Counted from the first letter of the stretch, positions 30,134-40,300 are shown. The stretch is 64,000 nt of DNA from Mycolicibacterium moriokaense (GCF_003201655.1 NZ_QJJU01000028.1:1-64000), one strand, 5' to 3'. Numbers and translations: made by a program. The notes: generated from the sequence alone by a model not told the origin.

Positions 30134-30688
30134 ATGCTTGAGTCCATGGGAATGTTGATCCGCGCATTCGTCGTCTGCGGCGGTGCAGCGGCGTCGACGG
30201 CATGTCTGGTCAGCGGTCCGCCGATGGTGCGGGCGGACCCGGTTGCAACGACTGCGCTTGTCCTGAAGGTCGTCGACGGCGATACCGTGGATATCGACGA
30301 CGACGTGCGGGGGCGGCTCCGAATTCGCCTGTTGGGCATCGATACTCCTGAGACCAAGAAGCCCGGCTACACGGTCGGCTGTTGGGGTCCGGAAGCATCG
30401 GAGTTCGCGAAATCGACTCTGCTGGGACAGCGCGTCGCGTTCATCACCGACCCATCGCAAGGTATGTATGACCGCTACGGACGGACGTTGGCCTACCTCG
30501 ACAAGGCCGACGGCTGGGACTACTCAATCGAGGCAGCTCGCGCTGGGGCGGCGCATTCGTACGTCTACCACAATAATCCGGCTGCCCGGGCCGACGCGAT
30601 CGCGGCTGCCGAACAGGAGGCCAAGGCCGCAGGCCGAGGCCTATGGGGCCCGCCTTGCTTGGGTCAGACAGCGTCAGTTCCGCGCTGA
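30134..30688 (+). CDS. secreted thermonuclease (SNase-like) family protein
   Basis: The 184-aa product has a signal peptide (MLIRAFVVCGGAAASTACLV) and an SNase domain. Visible motifs are KVVDGDTVDID (calcium-binding Asp), RIRLLGIDTPETKKP (first catalytic Arg), CWGPEASEFAKSTL (catalytic Glu), DRYGRTLAYLD (second Arg) and GRGLWGPPC near the end. All catalytic positions of staphylococcal-type nucleases are present, so it should be an active extracellular DNA/RNA endonuclease. Start choice between ATG 30134, 30146 and 30152 is not decided by a ribosome site. It is a stand-alone rightward gene. Confidence 0.8.
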   Translation: MLESMGMLIRAFVVCGGAAASTACLVSGPPMVRADPVATTALVLKVVDGDTVDIDDDVRGRLRIRLLGIDTPETKKPGYTVGCWGPEASEFAKSTLLGQRVAFITDPSQGMYDRYGRTLAYLDKADGWDYSIEAARAGAAHSYVYHNNPAARADAIAAAEQEAKAAGRGLWGPPCLGQTASVPR

Positions 30689-30703
30689 CTAAAGGGAACT
30701 CGG

Positions 30704-30886
30704 CTACTCGGTCAGGTCAACAACCGTGGCGTCGGCGGCATTTTTCTTCACCGACTCCACACCGTTCTTCGCGGCGGCCTTCGACTCGTAAGCCTCACCG
30801 ACAGCGATGATCTCGCCGTTGCCTGCCTTGAGCCGGAACCGGAACTTGCCGCTCTTGTCTTTGTACAGCTCGAATTTGCCCGCCAT
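30704..30886 (-). CDS. YegP-family DUF1508 protein, 60 aa
   Basis: The product MAGKFELYKDKSGKFRFRLK, then AGNGEIIAVGEAYESKAAAK and NGVESVKKNA, is a single DUF1508 repeat: the pattern F.(L/I)Y.D..G.FRFRLKA.NGE.I...E.Y.SK..A.NGI.SV. The family is small and its function unknown. The gene is convergent with the nuclease gene and a GGGGAGATGACCC stretch precedes its start. Confidence 0.85.
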   Translation of the reverse strand: MAGKFELYKDKSGKFRFRLKAGNGEIIAVGEAYESKAAAKNGVESVKKNAADATVVDLTE

Positions 30887-31077
30887 GGGTCATCTCCCCT
30901 TCGGTGTCGTTGAGGCCGAGGGCAACGTTAACGTGCGGCGCGCTGTGGTGGGCGGATTCGCGCAGCGCAACACTTCATCGCAGGCGGCGCGCCGAGCTGC
31001 GGTGCGAGTCGTGCGAGGCGCACCGACTCATCGGCGACATCCGTCGCAGATTCCCTCAGGCATGCGGCCATCACACT

Positions 31078-31377
31078 TCAACTGGCAGTGTGGTCGCGCC
31101 GCAGCAGGTCGTGGAACGGGAACGCCGGCACTCCCAAAGCTAGGGAGAGTTGCTCCGCGTAGCGGCGGGCAATGGAGAGACCCTCGGTTCGCTCATCGAA
31201 GGTGCCCGTTAGGTCGACTGCGATCCGGCAACCGAACGTGTCAGTAACGGAGTTGCAGTCGACGGTGACTTCCAAAACACCTTTGGGGTTGGGCAATTCG
31301 GCCACGGCGGCACGTACAGCATCCGCTGTTGCTGCCATGTCCACATACACCGACACGAACGATTCCATACACTGCAA
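31078..31377 (-). CDS. hypothetical protein, 99 aa
   Basis: Not recognised. The frame reads MQCMESFVSVYVDMAATADA, with a second ATG at 31368 as alternative start. It has an alternating alpha/beta pattern (VLEVTVDCNSVTDTFGCRIA, FDERTEGLSIARRYAEQLSL). The base and residue composition is coding-like, and there is no signal peptide. No partner gene is evident nearby. Confidence 0.45.
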   Translation of the reverse strand: MQCMESFVSVYVDMAATADAVRAAVAELPNPKGVLEVTVDCNSVTDTFGCRIAVDLTGTFDERTEGLSIARRYAEQLSLALGVPAFPFHDLLRRDHTAS

Positions 31378-31521
31378 TCATCCCGCCCGCGAAGCGTGCC
31401 CGACGGCGACCGGAATCAGACTTTGCTTGCTGTTCACCACGTCGTCATCTGATAGCGGATCGTCGTCGGCTGGTGTCAGTAGAAGCCGTTGGGTCGTGGT
31501 GCCGTCATCGTCGGGCTTGCC

Positions 31522-31719
31522 TTAAGCGGTGGGACCACCGGGGGTGTCGTCGACGAGGTGGTGGTTCCCCCAATATTCATGTTTCCCGACCATATTCATG
31601 TTTCCCGACCCGGCGGCCGCAGTCTGCTCTTGATCTATCGCCGTGGCGAGCGCGCCGAGGACGACGAGGACGCTCGCCGCTATGACTACCGCTTGCCACT
31701 TCAGCCGTTGGTTTTCCAC
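31522..31719 (-). CDS. small membrane-anchored or secreted protein, 65 aa
   Basis: The start is GTG 31719 with GGAGGGG 4-5 bases before it. MENQRLKWQAVVIAASVLVV-LGALATAID is a signal-anchor-like segment. The remainder contains a short duplicated stretch (GNMNMVGKHEYWGNHH), mirrored in the DNA by a repeat of ATATTCATGTTTCCCGACC. It ends VDDTPGGPTA. Function unknown. Confidence 0.55.
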   Translation of the reverse strand: MENQRLKWQAVVIAASVLVVLGALATAIDQEQTAAAGSGNMNMVGKHEYWGNHHLVDDTPGGPTA

Positions 31720-32040
31720 TTGACCCCTCCGGTCCGGTCCTACGCGCCGGTCCGGTCCTTCGCGTCTTCGCCCCCCGGCGAATCGTCTCTGTTAGATGCA
31801 AGTTGCCGACCCGAACAGGTTTCTAGTCCTCTGATGCTTAGGAGACGCTGAAAGTGCAGGCACACGGGCGCCGGTAGTCCTGAATATTCGCGGAGTCACG
31901 ACGGGTATCAAACTTTGGATGCAGGCGCACCAAACCGGACTGCCGACGCAATCCTGCTGAGTCGGTTACGGTTTGGCGGCGGCCGCGTTCGGTCTGCGCA
32001 CACAGTTGGCGAGGACTTCGCCGGAGAAAGGTGAGGTGCG
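31720..32040. other. divergent intergenic region
   Basis: I see no gene in these 321 bases. A direct repeat TACGCGCCGGTCCGGTCC-like stretch occurs near 31730-31760, and a GGAGAAAGGTGAGG ribosome site for the lipoprotein gene is at its right end. Confidence 0.35.
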
Positions 32041-32658
32041 ATGAGGTTATCCATCATGACGGTCGCAGGCGTGGTTGGAGCCAGCGCACTGGTGGTGGTG
32101 ACGGTGGCTGGCTGCAACAGCGGTTCCAAGTCGTCGACGGCGTCATCGGGATCGGCGGCCTCTACCGCCACCAGTAGCAGCCCGGCGTCCAGTGCGGGGC
32201 AGGCCCCGCCGGCCGACTACACCGCGCTGCTGATCAAGGCCACCGATCTCAATGCACCCGAAGCCTTCACGGCGAGCCCGCCAATGCAGAACCCAAATGG
32301 CAAAGCCGGTGTGGCGACATCGTTCAGCAACGCCGACGGCAGCCACGTGATCGGCGATACCATCCTGATCCTGCCGGATCGTTCGGCTGCGGCCAGCGCG
32401 CTTGATGCCGCCAAAGCGGCGCTCGGTAGTGCTGTGAGCGGAACGCCCGGACCGTCGGATATTGGCACTGGCGGTACGACGGTGTCGGGAAACTCACCCG
32501 ACGGTTCCAAGTCGGTGACAGTGGTGTTGTTCACCCAGGGCAGGGCGTTCACCACCGTGGAATTCGACGGTCCGCCCGATGCCGCTGTGCCGCAGGATTT
32601 CGTGACCGACGTCGGCCAAAAACAAGTAGCGGCCATCAAGAACGGTCTGCCCGGCTAA
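32041..32658 (+). CDS. mycobacterial lipoprotein, 205 aa
   Basis: The product starts MRLSIMTVAGVVGASALVVV, then TVAGC, a type II signal with lipobox V-A-G-C; the Cys is near residue 25. A Ser/Thr/Ala-rich linker precedes a globular domain of about 150 residues (YTALLIKATDLNAPEAFTAS, then HVIGDTILILPDRSAAASAL, and FTTVEFDGPPD). This resembles the LpqN/LpqT or similar mycobacterial lipoprotein folds, but I cannot name the family. It should be exported and lipid-anchored at the outer face of the cell membrane. GGTGAGGTGCG precedes the ATG. Confidence 0.7.
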   Translation: MRLSIMTVAGVVGASALVVVTVAGCNSGSKSSTASSGSAASTATSSSPASSAGQAPPADYTALLIKATDLNAPEAFTASPPMQNPNGKAGVATSFSNADGSHVIGDTILILPDRSAAASALDAAKAALGSAVSGTPGPSDIGTGGTTVSGNSPDGSKSVTVVLFTQGRAFTTVEFDGPPDAAVPQDFVTDVGQKQVAAIKNGLPG

Positions 32659-32754
32659 CGCGCTGGCTTTCCTCGGCGCGACTGGCAGGGTCAGCTCGTC
32701 CGAATAGTCATCGCCGGGGAAGCGACCCTGACGCATCTGCCGCGGTCCAGCGGC

Positions 32755-33138
32755 TCAGCCCTCTTCGTAGCTCCAGGCGCGTAGCTGCTCGGCAATCGTG
32801 TCGAGATCGGGCGCTGCGCCGCTGGCGACCCGGATCACCAAATTGAAGCGTTCGTCCTCCGGCGCGCTAATCCACTGACCGTTGATGGCGAGAAACGTCC
32901 GGCAGGCTGTCCACGCAAGTCGCTTGTTTCCATCCACCAGTGCGTGATTCCGTGCCAGGGAGTGCAGCAGCGCCGCGGCCTTGACGTGTAGATCGGAGTA
33001 GGCATCTTGGCCGAACACTGACGCGCGAGGCCGTGCCAGAGCTGACTCGAGTAAGCCGTAGTCCCTGACCGCGACGCCATCGCCGACAGCTTCGCGAGCG
33101 ATCTGCATCAAGTCGTCGAGATCGAGATAATCCGTCAC
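32755..33138 (-). CDS. doc: Doc/Fic-type toxin
   Basis: The 127-aa product has the Fic core HALVDGNKRLAWTACRTFL (family HxFx[D/A]GNKRxA), preceded by YGLLESALARPRASVFG and AAALLHSLARNHAL as in Doc toxins. Doc phosphorylates EF-Tu and blocks translation. It begins at ATG 33138, overlapping the antitoxin stop by 4 bases. The core residues His, Asp, Gly, Asn, Lys and Arg are all present. With the small RHH-like protein it forms a type II toxin-antitoxin pair, a typical plasmid-maintenance module. Confidence 0.85.
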   Translation of the reverse strand: MTDYLDLDDLMQIAREAVGDGVAVRDYGLLESALARPRASVFGQDAYSDLHVKAAALLHSLARNHALVDGNKRLAWTACRTFLAINGQWISAPEDERFNLVIRVASGAAPDLDTIAEQLRAWSYEEG

Positions 33139-33335
33139 GCGTCCTTGAGGCGTTCCAAAACCCCGGCTTCCTCGCGCACCACGCGTTGCAGCGCCGAGGC
33201 AACGCTGGCCTTATGCGCGCGCCGCGCGATGTACTCGTCGATGGCCGACAACGCGACAGCCTGCATCGACCGCCCTTCGGCCGCGGCTTGGCGGCGCAGC
33301 GCTTCGGTCTGCTCATCACTGGTACGCAAAGTCAT
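33135..33335 (-). CDS. RHH-type antitoxin for Doc, 66 aa
   Basis: From ATG 33335 the product is MTLRTSDEQTEALRRQAAAE-GRSMQAVALSAIDEYIARRA, followed by a Ser/Ala/Val tail with a helix (ASALQRVVREEAGVLERLK). Strand (MTLRTS), helix, turn with S-M-Q, helix is the ribbon-helix-helix fold. The tail would bind the toxin. It sits directly upstream of doc with a 4-base overlap. Standard Doc partners are Phd-type, so an RHH partner is the FitA/VapB-like variant seen in mycobacteria. Confidence 0.8.
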   Translation of the reverse strand: MTLRTSDEQTEALRRQAAAEGRSMQAVALSAIDEYIARRAHKASVASALQRVVREEAGVLERLKDA

Positions 33336-33611
33336 TCCCACGATCCGATGATACCGGATTGATACCACTCAAGCAGGTGTCTGTTCTACGGTGTGCCACT
33401 GATGGCAGTCGCCACCGGCGATCTCAATATGGGTCGCAGCTCCGCCTCCAGGTCTCCGACTGCAAACTGCGCCCGCCACTGCAACGGCCCGACGTACTCC
33501 TGTATTGGCTAGTGATGCAGATCGTGGCTACGAAACACGTGACCAGTTCAGGACATTCGGCGGCGGTGAATTGGTGCTGACCGGCGCGTGGCAGCCAATT
33601 ACTCTGGGAAC

Positions 33612-34250
33612 GTGACTGTCGACGGCGGACCGACTCCGCCCTATTCATCATCTGGCGGTCCGTTCGTACCGTCGCCAGGACCACCGTTGCCGCCTCAGCC
33701 GGGGTTCGCATCTGGAAGTGCCCGGCCTCGCGGCGCAAGCATTGCCATCGCTCTTGCCACCCTCGCAGTCGTCTTGGCCGCTGCCGCGTTGATCGTGGTG
33801 CTCGTGCGAGGAGGGGATTCCTCAGCACCCGCTACGCCAACCGCTCAGCCATCCGCGTCGCCAACGGTTACGCCCAAGGACACCACCGCTGCGGATAAAG
33901 CGCTCTGTGAAGGGGTTGCGCCACTTATGGCGGAGAGTGCCGAAATTGGTAAGAAATTCGTCAACCTCGGCCACACTGCGACACCAGAACGGGACGCCGG
34001 CATACCCCAGTTTCAGGCAGATGTAGAGGACTGGGCTAAGCGCATCGAGCCGATCGTCGACGCTGATGTCGGCCCGCCCAGGTTCCTGACTCGGACCCTC
34101 CAGCGCTACATCGATGACACTCGGTTGTACGCGGCAAGTATCCGACCTGGTCCGGAGACGGAGTATGACCGCGCCGCATGGGCGGACAGAGTTGTTGCCT
34201 ACGGCGGTGCGTTCGCAGAGTGCCCCAAGGTCGGGGTTCAGTGGTGGTAG
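33612..34250 (+). CDS. single-TM protein with extracytoplasmic domain, 212 aa
   Basis: The N-terminal ~45 residues are Pro/Gly/Ser-rich and cytoplasmic (PGPPLPPQPGFASGSARPRG). They precede one membrane helix (SIAIALATLAVVLAAAALIV) and a Thr/Pro linker, then a helical domain with a Cys pair (LCEGVAPLMAESAEIGKK, and FAECPKVGVQWW at the end). Start is GTG 33612 (MTVDGGPTPP) or GTG 33588. It ends 68 bases before the large gene at 34319, so the two may be co-transcribed. The layout is common beside ESX genes. No specific function. Confidence 0.6.
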   Translation: MTVDGGPTPPYSSSGGPFVPSPGPPLPPQPGFASGSARPRGASIAIALATLAVVLAAAALIVVLVRGGDSSAPATPTAQPSASPTVTPKDTTAADKALCEGVAPLMAESAEIGKKFVNLGHTATPERDAGIPQFQADVEDWAKRIEPIVDADVGPPRFLTRTLQRYIDDTRLYAASIRPGPETEYDRAAWADRVVAYGGAFAECPKVGVQWW

Positions 34251-34318
34251 CTGTCGGTACTGGGCCAAGAATGCCCACGCGACAATGTTCGCCGGCGATC
34301 CTCGGAGGCCTTTGGCCG

Positions 34319-36679
34319 ATGACGTCCGCCGACACATGGTCAGACACCGCTGAAGCGTTGCGTCAAAAGTCGGAGGCGGACGCCATAATCGCTTCGGGCA
34401 TTCGCAAATCGGCCGATGGTCTGTCTCTAGACAACTGCGGTCACATGATCGACGGCATGCATGGCATGTACATGCGTGATGCCATGGCCGTGATGGATCA
34501 GTCGGACCTGTACCAAGGAATGTCTACCGTCGTCGACGAAGTCGCCCAGCTCATTTACCACGCCCGCATTCAGCTCGATCAGATCGACAGGGCCGCGAAC
34601 GAGAAGATAGAGCAACTCAAGGCGGCTGCTCAGGGTGGCGGAATCGGTGCCTCCCTTAAGTTGAGCACCCTTGTCAGCGCAATAGCCTCGGTCGTTTCCG
34701 CGGCTCGGACTGCGGCCGAGACGCTAAGCGCCAGCATCGCGGCTGAAATCGCTACGCAGGCAGCAAGGATCGGAGCTGACGGCAAACAACCGAAGCCGCA
34801 ACCAAGCGGAAACTCGGGCCCACTGATAGGTCCTGCTGACCTGCGGGGCCTAAGTGGAGGCGGAAATCCCAGAGATGGAATGCCGACTGGTCTGCAAATC
34901 CCACTGAAAGCCGGTGAGGGCACCGCAGACAGCCTGGGCGATACCGAGCCTCTAAGTAACGGCAATCCCAAGGGCAGCAGCCTCGGCGAGACGGAACCTA
35001 CCGCCGGGGATAAAGCCAACGCGGACGGCGCGCCCAGCGCTGCAGCTGCGTCGGCTGGGAAAGATCCAAGGGTCAATCCTCGCTCCGTCCTTGGTGACAC
35101 AGACTCTGGACCAGCGGGACCCGGAATCATCCCGGGTCCGGTTATTTCCCGCACTCAAACAGGCACTCCGTCGATGCCCATTTCCGGTGCATCGAGTGGA
35201 CTGAGCTTTCCATCGACCGGTATGCCCGCTAGCGGAATATCAACGGGCACACCGTCCGCCGGCTCACTTGGGTCTGGATTGAGCGGTCCGGCGAGTAGTC
35301 TGCCAACCCCGCCGACCTCTGCTGTTCCGCCCGCGGCGCCCAACGATTTCTCCCGCGGCTTGAGCGCCGGACTAGGTGCGGGCGGCGGTGGGGGAGCGTC
35401 GTTGCTTCCGCCGCCGGTTTCTTCGCCGCCGCCGGCGCAAGTGGCTTCGACGACCGGGGCTGTCTCCGGCTCATCACCCGTCATGCCCGTAGCAGGCCCA
35501 CCCACCACTGCGGCACCGGCGTCCGCCTCTGCACCTGCTGCAGCGGCGGGACCGGCCGGGGGTGCCGTTATGCCGCCCGCCGGCCCGTTGCCGCCGTTCA
35601 CGTCGGATCTGCCTCGCAATGCTGCGCCCGTGACTCCGGCCGCGGGCCCTCCGCTTACCGCGCCACCACCAACACCGGCCCCGGCGGCCGCCTCACCACC
35701 TGTGGCACCGCTGCCGCCGGGCGTCGTCGGGTCAGGTGTCGGCGCGGCCGCCGTTGGTGCCGGTGCAGGCCTTCGCTCATCGACCCCAGATCCGTTGCTG
35801 GAGGGCGCATCCCGCCTCGTTTACGAGCTCATGCACGCGTCCCGCCTGTACGCCGCCATCGACTGGTGTGTCGGGGTGTTCAAAACACCCTCGGGACCGC
35901 AGACCGTGGTGGTGAGCAGCGAGGGCACCGGCTATATCCCGCCGGGCGTGTTCTTGCCGCGGTCGGTTCGGCTCCTCTTTCCCGATCCCGGTCTGTCTGA
36001 TGCGTTTCGCGCCCGCTGGTTCGCCTGGGTCAACCCGGCACTCACGATGCTCGCCTACGCCACATCCTGCACCGAACTCGATCCCAACCTTGAGCTCTAC
36101 GCCGTGGCTGTGTCGACCGATCACGGCGGGTCCGCGGTGCCGGCCCGCGATGCCGGCGTGCCTCATTACGAGGACTGCTCGCTGCTGGTGTCGCCGATCA
36201 AAGCCGACGCTCCGGCACCCTCCCTCGATGCCACCCGGATGCACCGTTTGGAAGCCCTTGATCGCGCCGAGTACGCGCGGCTGACCGGGACGCCGGACCG
36301 CTCCGAATCGTGGTCGACGACTGACGCTGCTGTGCGGGTTGCACTTTCGCGAGCCTCCGCACTGCTGGGCTTCTCCATTCCACCCGTTATTCGCCAGATC
36401 ACCCAGGTGCTGGAGAACGGTGAGTCCGTGTCGGATGACAAATGGGTCGAGCTGGAGATGGTCCGGGTGAACGCCATCCTAGACAGCGCCAGCCAGCGAC
36501 CGGGTCGGATGTTGGCGAGCGATGGTGCCACACCGTACGCGCGGGCCTACCACAACCTGGCGCGGCTGGCCGAACTGTTGGCGCTGTGGCGCAGCAACGA
36601 CCCTCAGCACGCCGAAATCGCTTACACCGCCGCGCAGATCACCACCGAGGCCCGGCTGTGGCCCACAGGAGGGGAGTAG
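34319..36679 (+). CDS. large ESX-associated protein with Pro/Gly linker (DUF5631/DUF5632-like)
   Basis: The 786-aa product starts at ATG 34319 after GGAGG. The N-terminal ~170 residues are helical (MTSADTWSDTAEALRQKSEA ... ARIQLDQIDRAANEKIEQLK), like ESX substrate domains. A ~330-residue low-complexity Gly/Pro/Ala/Ser linker follows with a repeat (SLGDTEPLS, SLGETEPTA, VLGDTDSG). The C-terminal ~290 residues are globular (RLVYELMHASRLYAAIDWCV, then TVVVSSEGTGYIPPGVFLP). That half resembles the mycobacterial DUF5631/DUF5632 proteins encoded near ESX-2 (compare Rv3899c). The gene is followed 4 bases later by the next one. A secreted or membrane-proximal partner of EccC is inferred. Confidence 0.65.
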   Translation: MTSADTWSDTAEALRQKSEADAIIASGIRKSADGLSLDNCGHMIDGMHGMYMRDAMAVMDQSDLYQGMSTVVDEVAQLIYHARIQLDQIDRAANEKIEQLKAAAQGGGIGASLKLSTLVSAIASVVSAARTAAETLSASIAAEIATQAARIGADGKQPKPQPSGNSGPLIGPADLRGLSGGGNPRDGMPTGLQIPLKAGEGTADSLGDTEPLSNGNPKGSSLGETEPTAGDKANADGAPSAAAASAGKDPRVNPRSVLGDTDSGPAGPGIIPGPVISRTQTGTPSMPISGASSGLSFPSTGMPASGISTGTPSAGSLGSGLSGPASSLPTPPTSAVPPAAPNDFSRGLSAGLGAGGGGGASLLPPPVSSPPPAQVASTTGAVSGSSPVMPVAGPPTTAAPASASAPAAAAGPAGGAVMPPAGPLPPFTSDLPRNAAPVTPAAGPPLTAPPPTPAPAAASPPVAPLPPGVVGSGVGAAAVGAGAGLRSSTPDPLLEGASRLVYELMHASRLYAAIDWCVGVFKTPSGPQTVVVSSEGTGYIPPGVFLPRSVRLLFPDPGLSDAFRARWFAWVNPALTMLAYATSCTELDPNLELYAVAVSTDHGGSAVPARDAGVPHYEDCSLLVSPIKADAPAPSLDATRMHRLEALDRAEYARLTGTPDRSESWSTTDAAVRVALSRASALLGFSIPPVIRQITQVLENGESVSDDKWVELEMVRVNAILDSASQRPGRMLASDGATPYARAYHNLARLAELLALWRSNDPQHAEIAYTAAQITTEARLWPTGGE

Positions 36680-36683
36680 AGAT

Positions 36684-37286
36684 ATGGCCGCGAACGACCG
36701 CATCAGTCTCGATGCCGAGTCGATTACCGAGACCGCCCAATCGGTGGCGAGTTCGCTGGCGCAGGCCGCCAAGCCTGGTCCGGTGCCCACTGCGATGGGG
36801 CCGTCGCCCATTGACGGTGCCGCCGCCACCGTCGCCGAGGCGGTCGCCATGCACGTGGCGGCCTCGGCCGCCGATATCGCGCCGAGAAGTGCTGAGGGCC
36901 TTGCTAAGTCGGAGGCGGCGCTGGCCGAGCTGCAAGCGCAGGACGACACCAACGCCTCGGAGATCAAGGCGGTGCCCGCGGACCTGCAAGCGGGTTCGGA
37001 GGCTCGCGGCGGTGCTGCTGTGCAGCCGGTCGCGGGTGATCCGTGGGAGGACTGGGAGTACTTCCGTGACGGCAGCGAACCGGAACCGGTGGGTCCGGGC
37101 GGGGCAGGACCGGGCCCGAGCCTGATCCCCGGCACCGGGGTGCCTGCGCAGCTGGTGAGCAATTCCGTCGGCGACGACGACTGGTTTTACGGAGAGGACG
37201 GCATCGACCGTCTGCCCGGCCCCGCCGGTGCCGGACCCGGCCCCAGCGTGATCCCCGGTTCAGGCGTCCCCGAGCAGCTCATCTGA
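36684..37286 (+). CDS. ESX-locus putative substrate with duplicated C-terminal motif, 200 aa
   Basis: GAGGGGAG precedes ATG 36684. Residues ~1-95 are two Ala-rich helices (RISLDAESITETAQSVASSL, then PIDGAAATVAEAVAMHVAAS and GLAKSEAALAELQAQDDTNA), similar in size and look to PE/EspC-type helical hairpins. The tail has a duplicated acidic/aromatic unit: WEDWEYFRDGSEPEPVGPGG-AGPGPSLIPGTGVPAQL and DDDWFYGEDGIDRLPGPAGA-GPGPSVIPGSGVPEQL. The unit ends in the same PGPS.IPG.GVP.QL sequence each time. It lies between the 786-aa gene and eccC in one operon. It is probably exported; the duplicated tail may bind a partner. Confidence 0.6.
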   Translation: MAANDRISLDAESITETAQSVASSLAQAAKPGPVPTAMGPSPIDGAAATVAEAVAMHVAASAADIAPRSAEGLAKSEAALAELQAQDDTNASEIKAVPADLQAGSEARGGAAVQPVAGDPWEDWEYFRDGSEPEPVGPGGAGPGPSLIPGTGVPAQLVSNSVGDDDWFYGEDGIDRLPGPAGAGPGPSVIPGSGVPEQLI

Positions 37287-37347
37287 GGCAATGACACATC
37301 GAGAAACGGGCGACTTTGGCTGCCGTTGAGCGAGATTAGGTGAATTT

Positions 37348-40300
37348 GTGACAACACAGCCCTTCGTGCGTCCCGGCGAGCCCCGCCGCGCACCGGCCAC
37401 CGGCGGCGGCAAGATCGCCGTCGAACCGCCGATCGCCGCACCCATCCCGCCGCCGCGCAGCGTGTGGGGCATCGTGCTGCCGATCACGCTGGTGGTGGGT
37501 GTGGTCGGCTTCATCGTCGCGATGTATGTCACCGGGATGCGCAGCTTCGCGACCGGTTTCGGCATTTTCGGCGTGATGATGCTCGTCGGCATGGTGGGCA
37601 TGCTGTTCCGCGGCCGCGGCGCCGCCCAGCGCATGTCCTGGGGCGAGTTGACGCTGTTCCGCCGCACCTGGTTCTCGCGCCTCGACGAGATCCGCGACGA
37701 GGTCGATGTTCAGCGCCGACAGCAGTGGAATCACCGCCACCATTTCCATTGGGAGCCAGACCAACTGACCGGTGTCGCGGGGTCGGTGCGGATGTGGGAC
37801 CGCCCGCCGGGTAGCGACGAGTTCGCGGTGGTGCGCGTCGGCGTCGGCAAGGTCGCGCTGGCGATGAGCATCGACAAGCCGAAGATCCCCGAAGCCTCCC
37901 AGATCGAGCCGGCCACCGGCCATGCCCTGCGTAAGTTCCTCATCGAGCAGGAATACATCGATGACATGGCCAAAGTCATTTGGGTACAACGCTTCCCGGG
38001 GCTATCGATCGTCGGAGACATGGAGCAGACCCGCGCGCTGGCCCGCGCGATGATCTGCCAGCTCGCGGCGTTTCATAGTCCTTCGGATGTGCAGGTGATC
38101 GTGGTGAGCGCCGCGCCCACGGTGTGGGAGTGGGCGAAGTGGCTGCCGCACCTGCAGCACCGCACCAAGCGTGACGGCTGCGGGGAACGCCGCCTGCTGT
38201 TCAGTTCACCGGCCAAGCTGGAGAGCTTCCTCGACGAGGCTGAAACCGAACGGCCGCAATGGAGTCCGCCGGCCAGCGGCCTGCATGGCGGGGACGTGGC
38301 GCCGATGCTGCCGCTGCGGGTGGTCATCGACGATGGCTGCGGCACTCCTGAGGACTGGGCGGGCTTGACGGGCAGCGCGGGCTACGCGGGCACCTGCTTC
38401 ATCCGGCTGGCTCCCTCGATGCCCGCGCCGCCGCCCGACAGCTACGGCGCCAAGAACTGGGTGGGATTCGCCCCCTCGACGACCTACCGCCTGACCGACG
38501 GCACGTTGCGCAAACGGCTGCCCTTCGATGACCCCACACTGTTCGCCGGGGTGCCCAAGGGCACAGACGAACTCGATGAGGTCTTCTACGCCACCGCCGA
38601 CCAGATGAGCGTGGTCGAGGCCGAACGTTTCGCCCGCGCCCTGGCGCGCTACCGCGCCCCCGGCGCCGCCGCCAGCACGGTGTCCACCACCGAAACCCAG
38701 CACCGCACACTTCTCGACGTCGTCGGCGTGCGCGACCCGCGCCGCCTGGATGTCGACCGGCTGTGGGCGCCGCGGCGCACGCAGGGTCGCGAATGGATGC
38801 GCTTCCCCGTCGGCCTGGACGACAGCGGCCAGGTCATCGAGCTGGATCTCAAAGAGGGCAGCCAGCAGGGCATGAACATGCACTCGCTGTTCATCGGCAC
38901 CACCGGCGCCGGCAAGTCCGAAGGCATCATCACCGAGGTGACGTCGCTGGCGCTGACGCACTCACCTGAGGTGGTCAACGTGGTGTTCTCCGACTTCAAG
39001 CTGAAGTCGGCGGCCGGCACCCTGGAACGTTTTCCGCATGTGGTGGCCAGCGTGAGCAACCTGGCCGACGAACGGCATCTGGTCGGGCGCATGCACGACG
39101 CGTTGGACGGCGAACTGGACCGCCGCGGGGCGCTGTGCGCGGCGCTGGAAGGGGTGCCCGACCTGACCGCCTACAACCAGCGCCGCCTCACCGACCCGTC
39201 GCTGGCGCCGGTGCCGGCCCTGTTCGTGATCTGCGACGAGTACCAGGAGATGCTGGCCGACCCGGAGTGGGGGCCGAAGTTTCAGAAGTTGTTCTGGCGC
39301 ATCGTGCGTCAGGGCCGCGCCTATCACATGTTCCTGCAGCTGGTCGGCCAGACCGTGGACACCCAGAAGCTGCGCGACACCCGAAAGCTGCTGGGCTTCA
39401 CCATCGCTGCGCGCACCGGGCGCGAGGAGGACTCCCGTGAGGCGATCGGGTCCACGGTGGCCGCGCACCTTCCCGAGCGGGGCGCCGAAGGCACCGCCTA
39501 TCTGCGGGTCGCGCAGCGCCAGCCGCGCGAGTTCCGGTTCTTCTACTCATCGGCTCAGTTCGTGCCGCCGGTGGGCACCGAGGACGCCGAACCGGTGCGG
39601 GCCGGGACGTGGTTCGATCCGCGGCCGTTTTCCGTCGATGAGACCGCCGACATCGACGGCTTGCTGGCCTCGCCTCAGCAGCCGAAAGCCGTCGCGGCGG
39701 CTGCGGTCGAGCCTGCAGCGTTGCCCGGTGAGCCGGCCAAGAACCCGCTCATCGTCGACGCGGTGATCGCCTCACTGCAGTCCGCAGGTGTGGGCCCGCC
39801 CCGACAGCTGTGGTTGCCGCCGCTGGGAGTGCCGCCGCCCGCCGATGATCTGGTTCTGCGCTATCGCGGCCGGCCCTGGGATGTCGACTACGGCCAGAAT
39901 CCCGGCCTGGTGTTGCCGGTGGCATTGGAGGATCGGCCCCGTGAGCATCGCCAGGACGTGTTCTGTCTGGATGTGTTGTCGGACAACGCGTTGATCATCG
40001 GCGCCCCGAAGCGCGGTGCGACCACCGCCCTGATGACGATGATCACCACCGGCGCCTTGATGTACCGCCCGGAGCGGGTGCAGTTCTACTGTGTGGCCGC
40101 CAGCGGCCCGCAGCTGGCGGCGGTCGGCGATCTGCCGCACGTGGCCTCGGTGGTGTCCTCGTTCGACACCGAAGGGGTGAACCGGCTGCTGGCCACGGTG
40201 CGCCAGATCGTCGATGACCGCGAGCGGATCTTCGCCGCCCGCGGGCTGGACATGATGACGGTGCGGGAGGCCAAGTTTGGGGCCAACCCGCACGACATCG

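Noticed and set aside
38206..38961. Reverse-strand open frames within eccC
   Set aside because: They overlap a full-length, well-supported EccC. High GC makes antisense frames open. The same applies to frames opposite the LuxR-type gene at 43377-46013.
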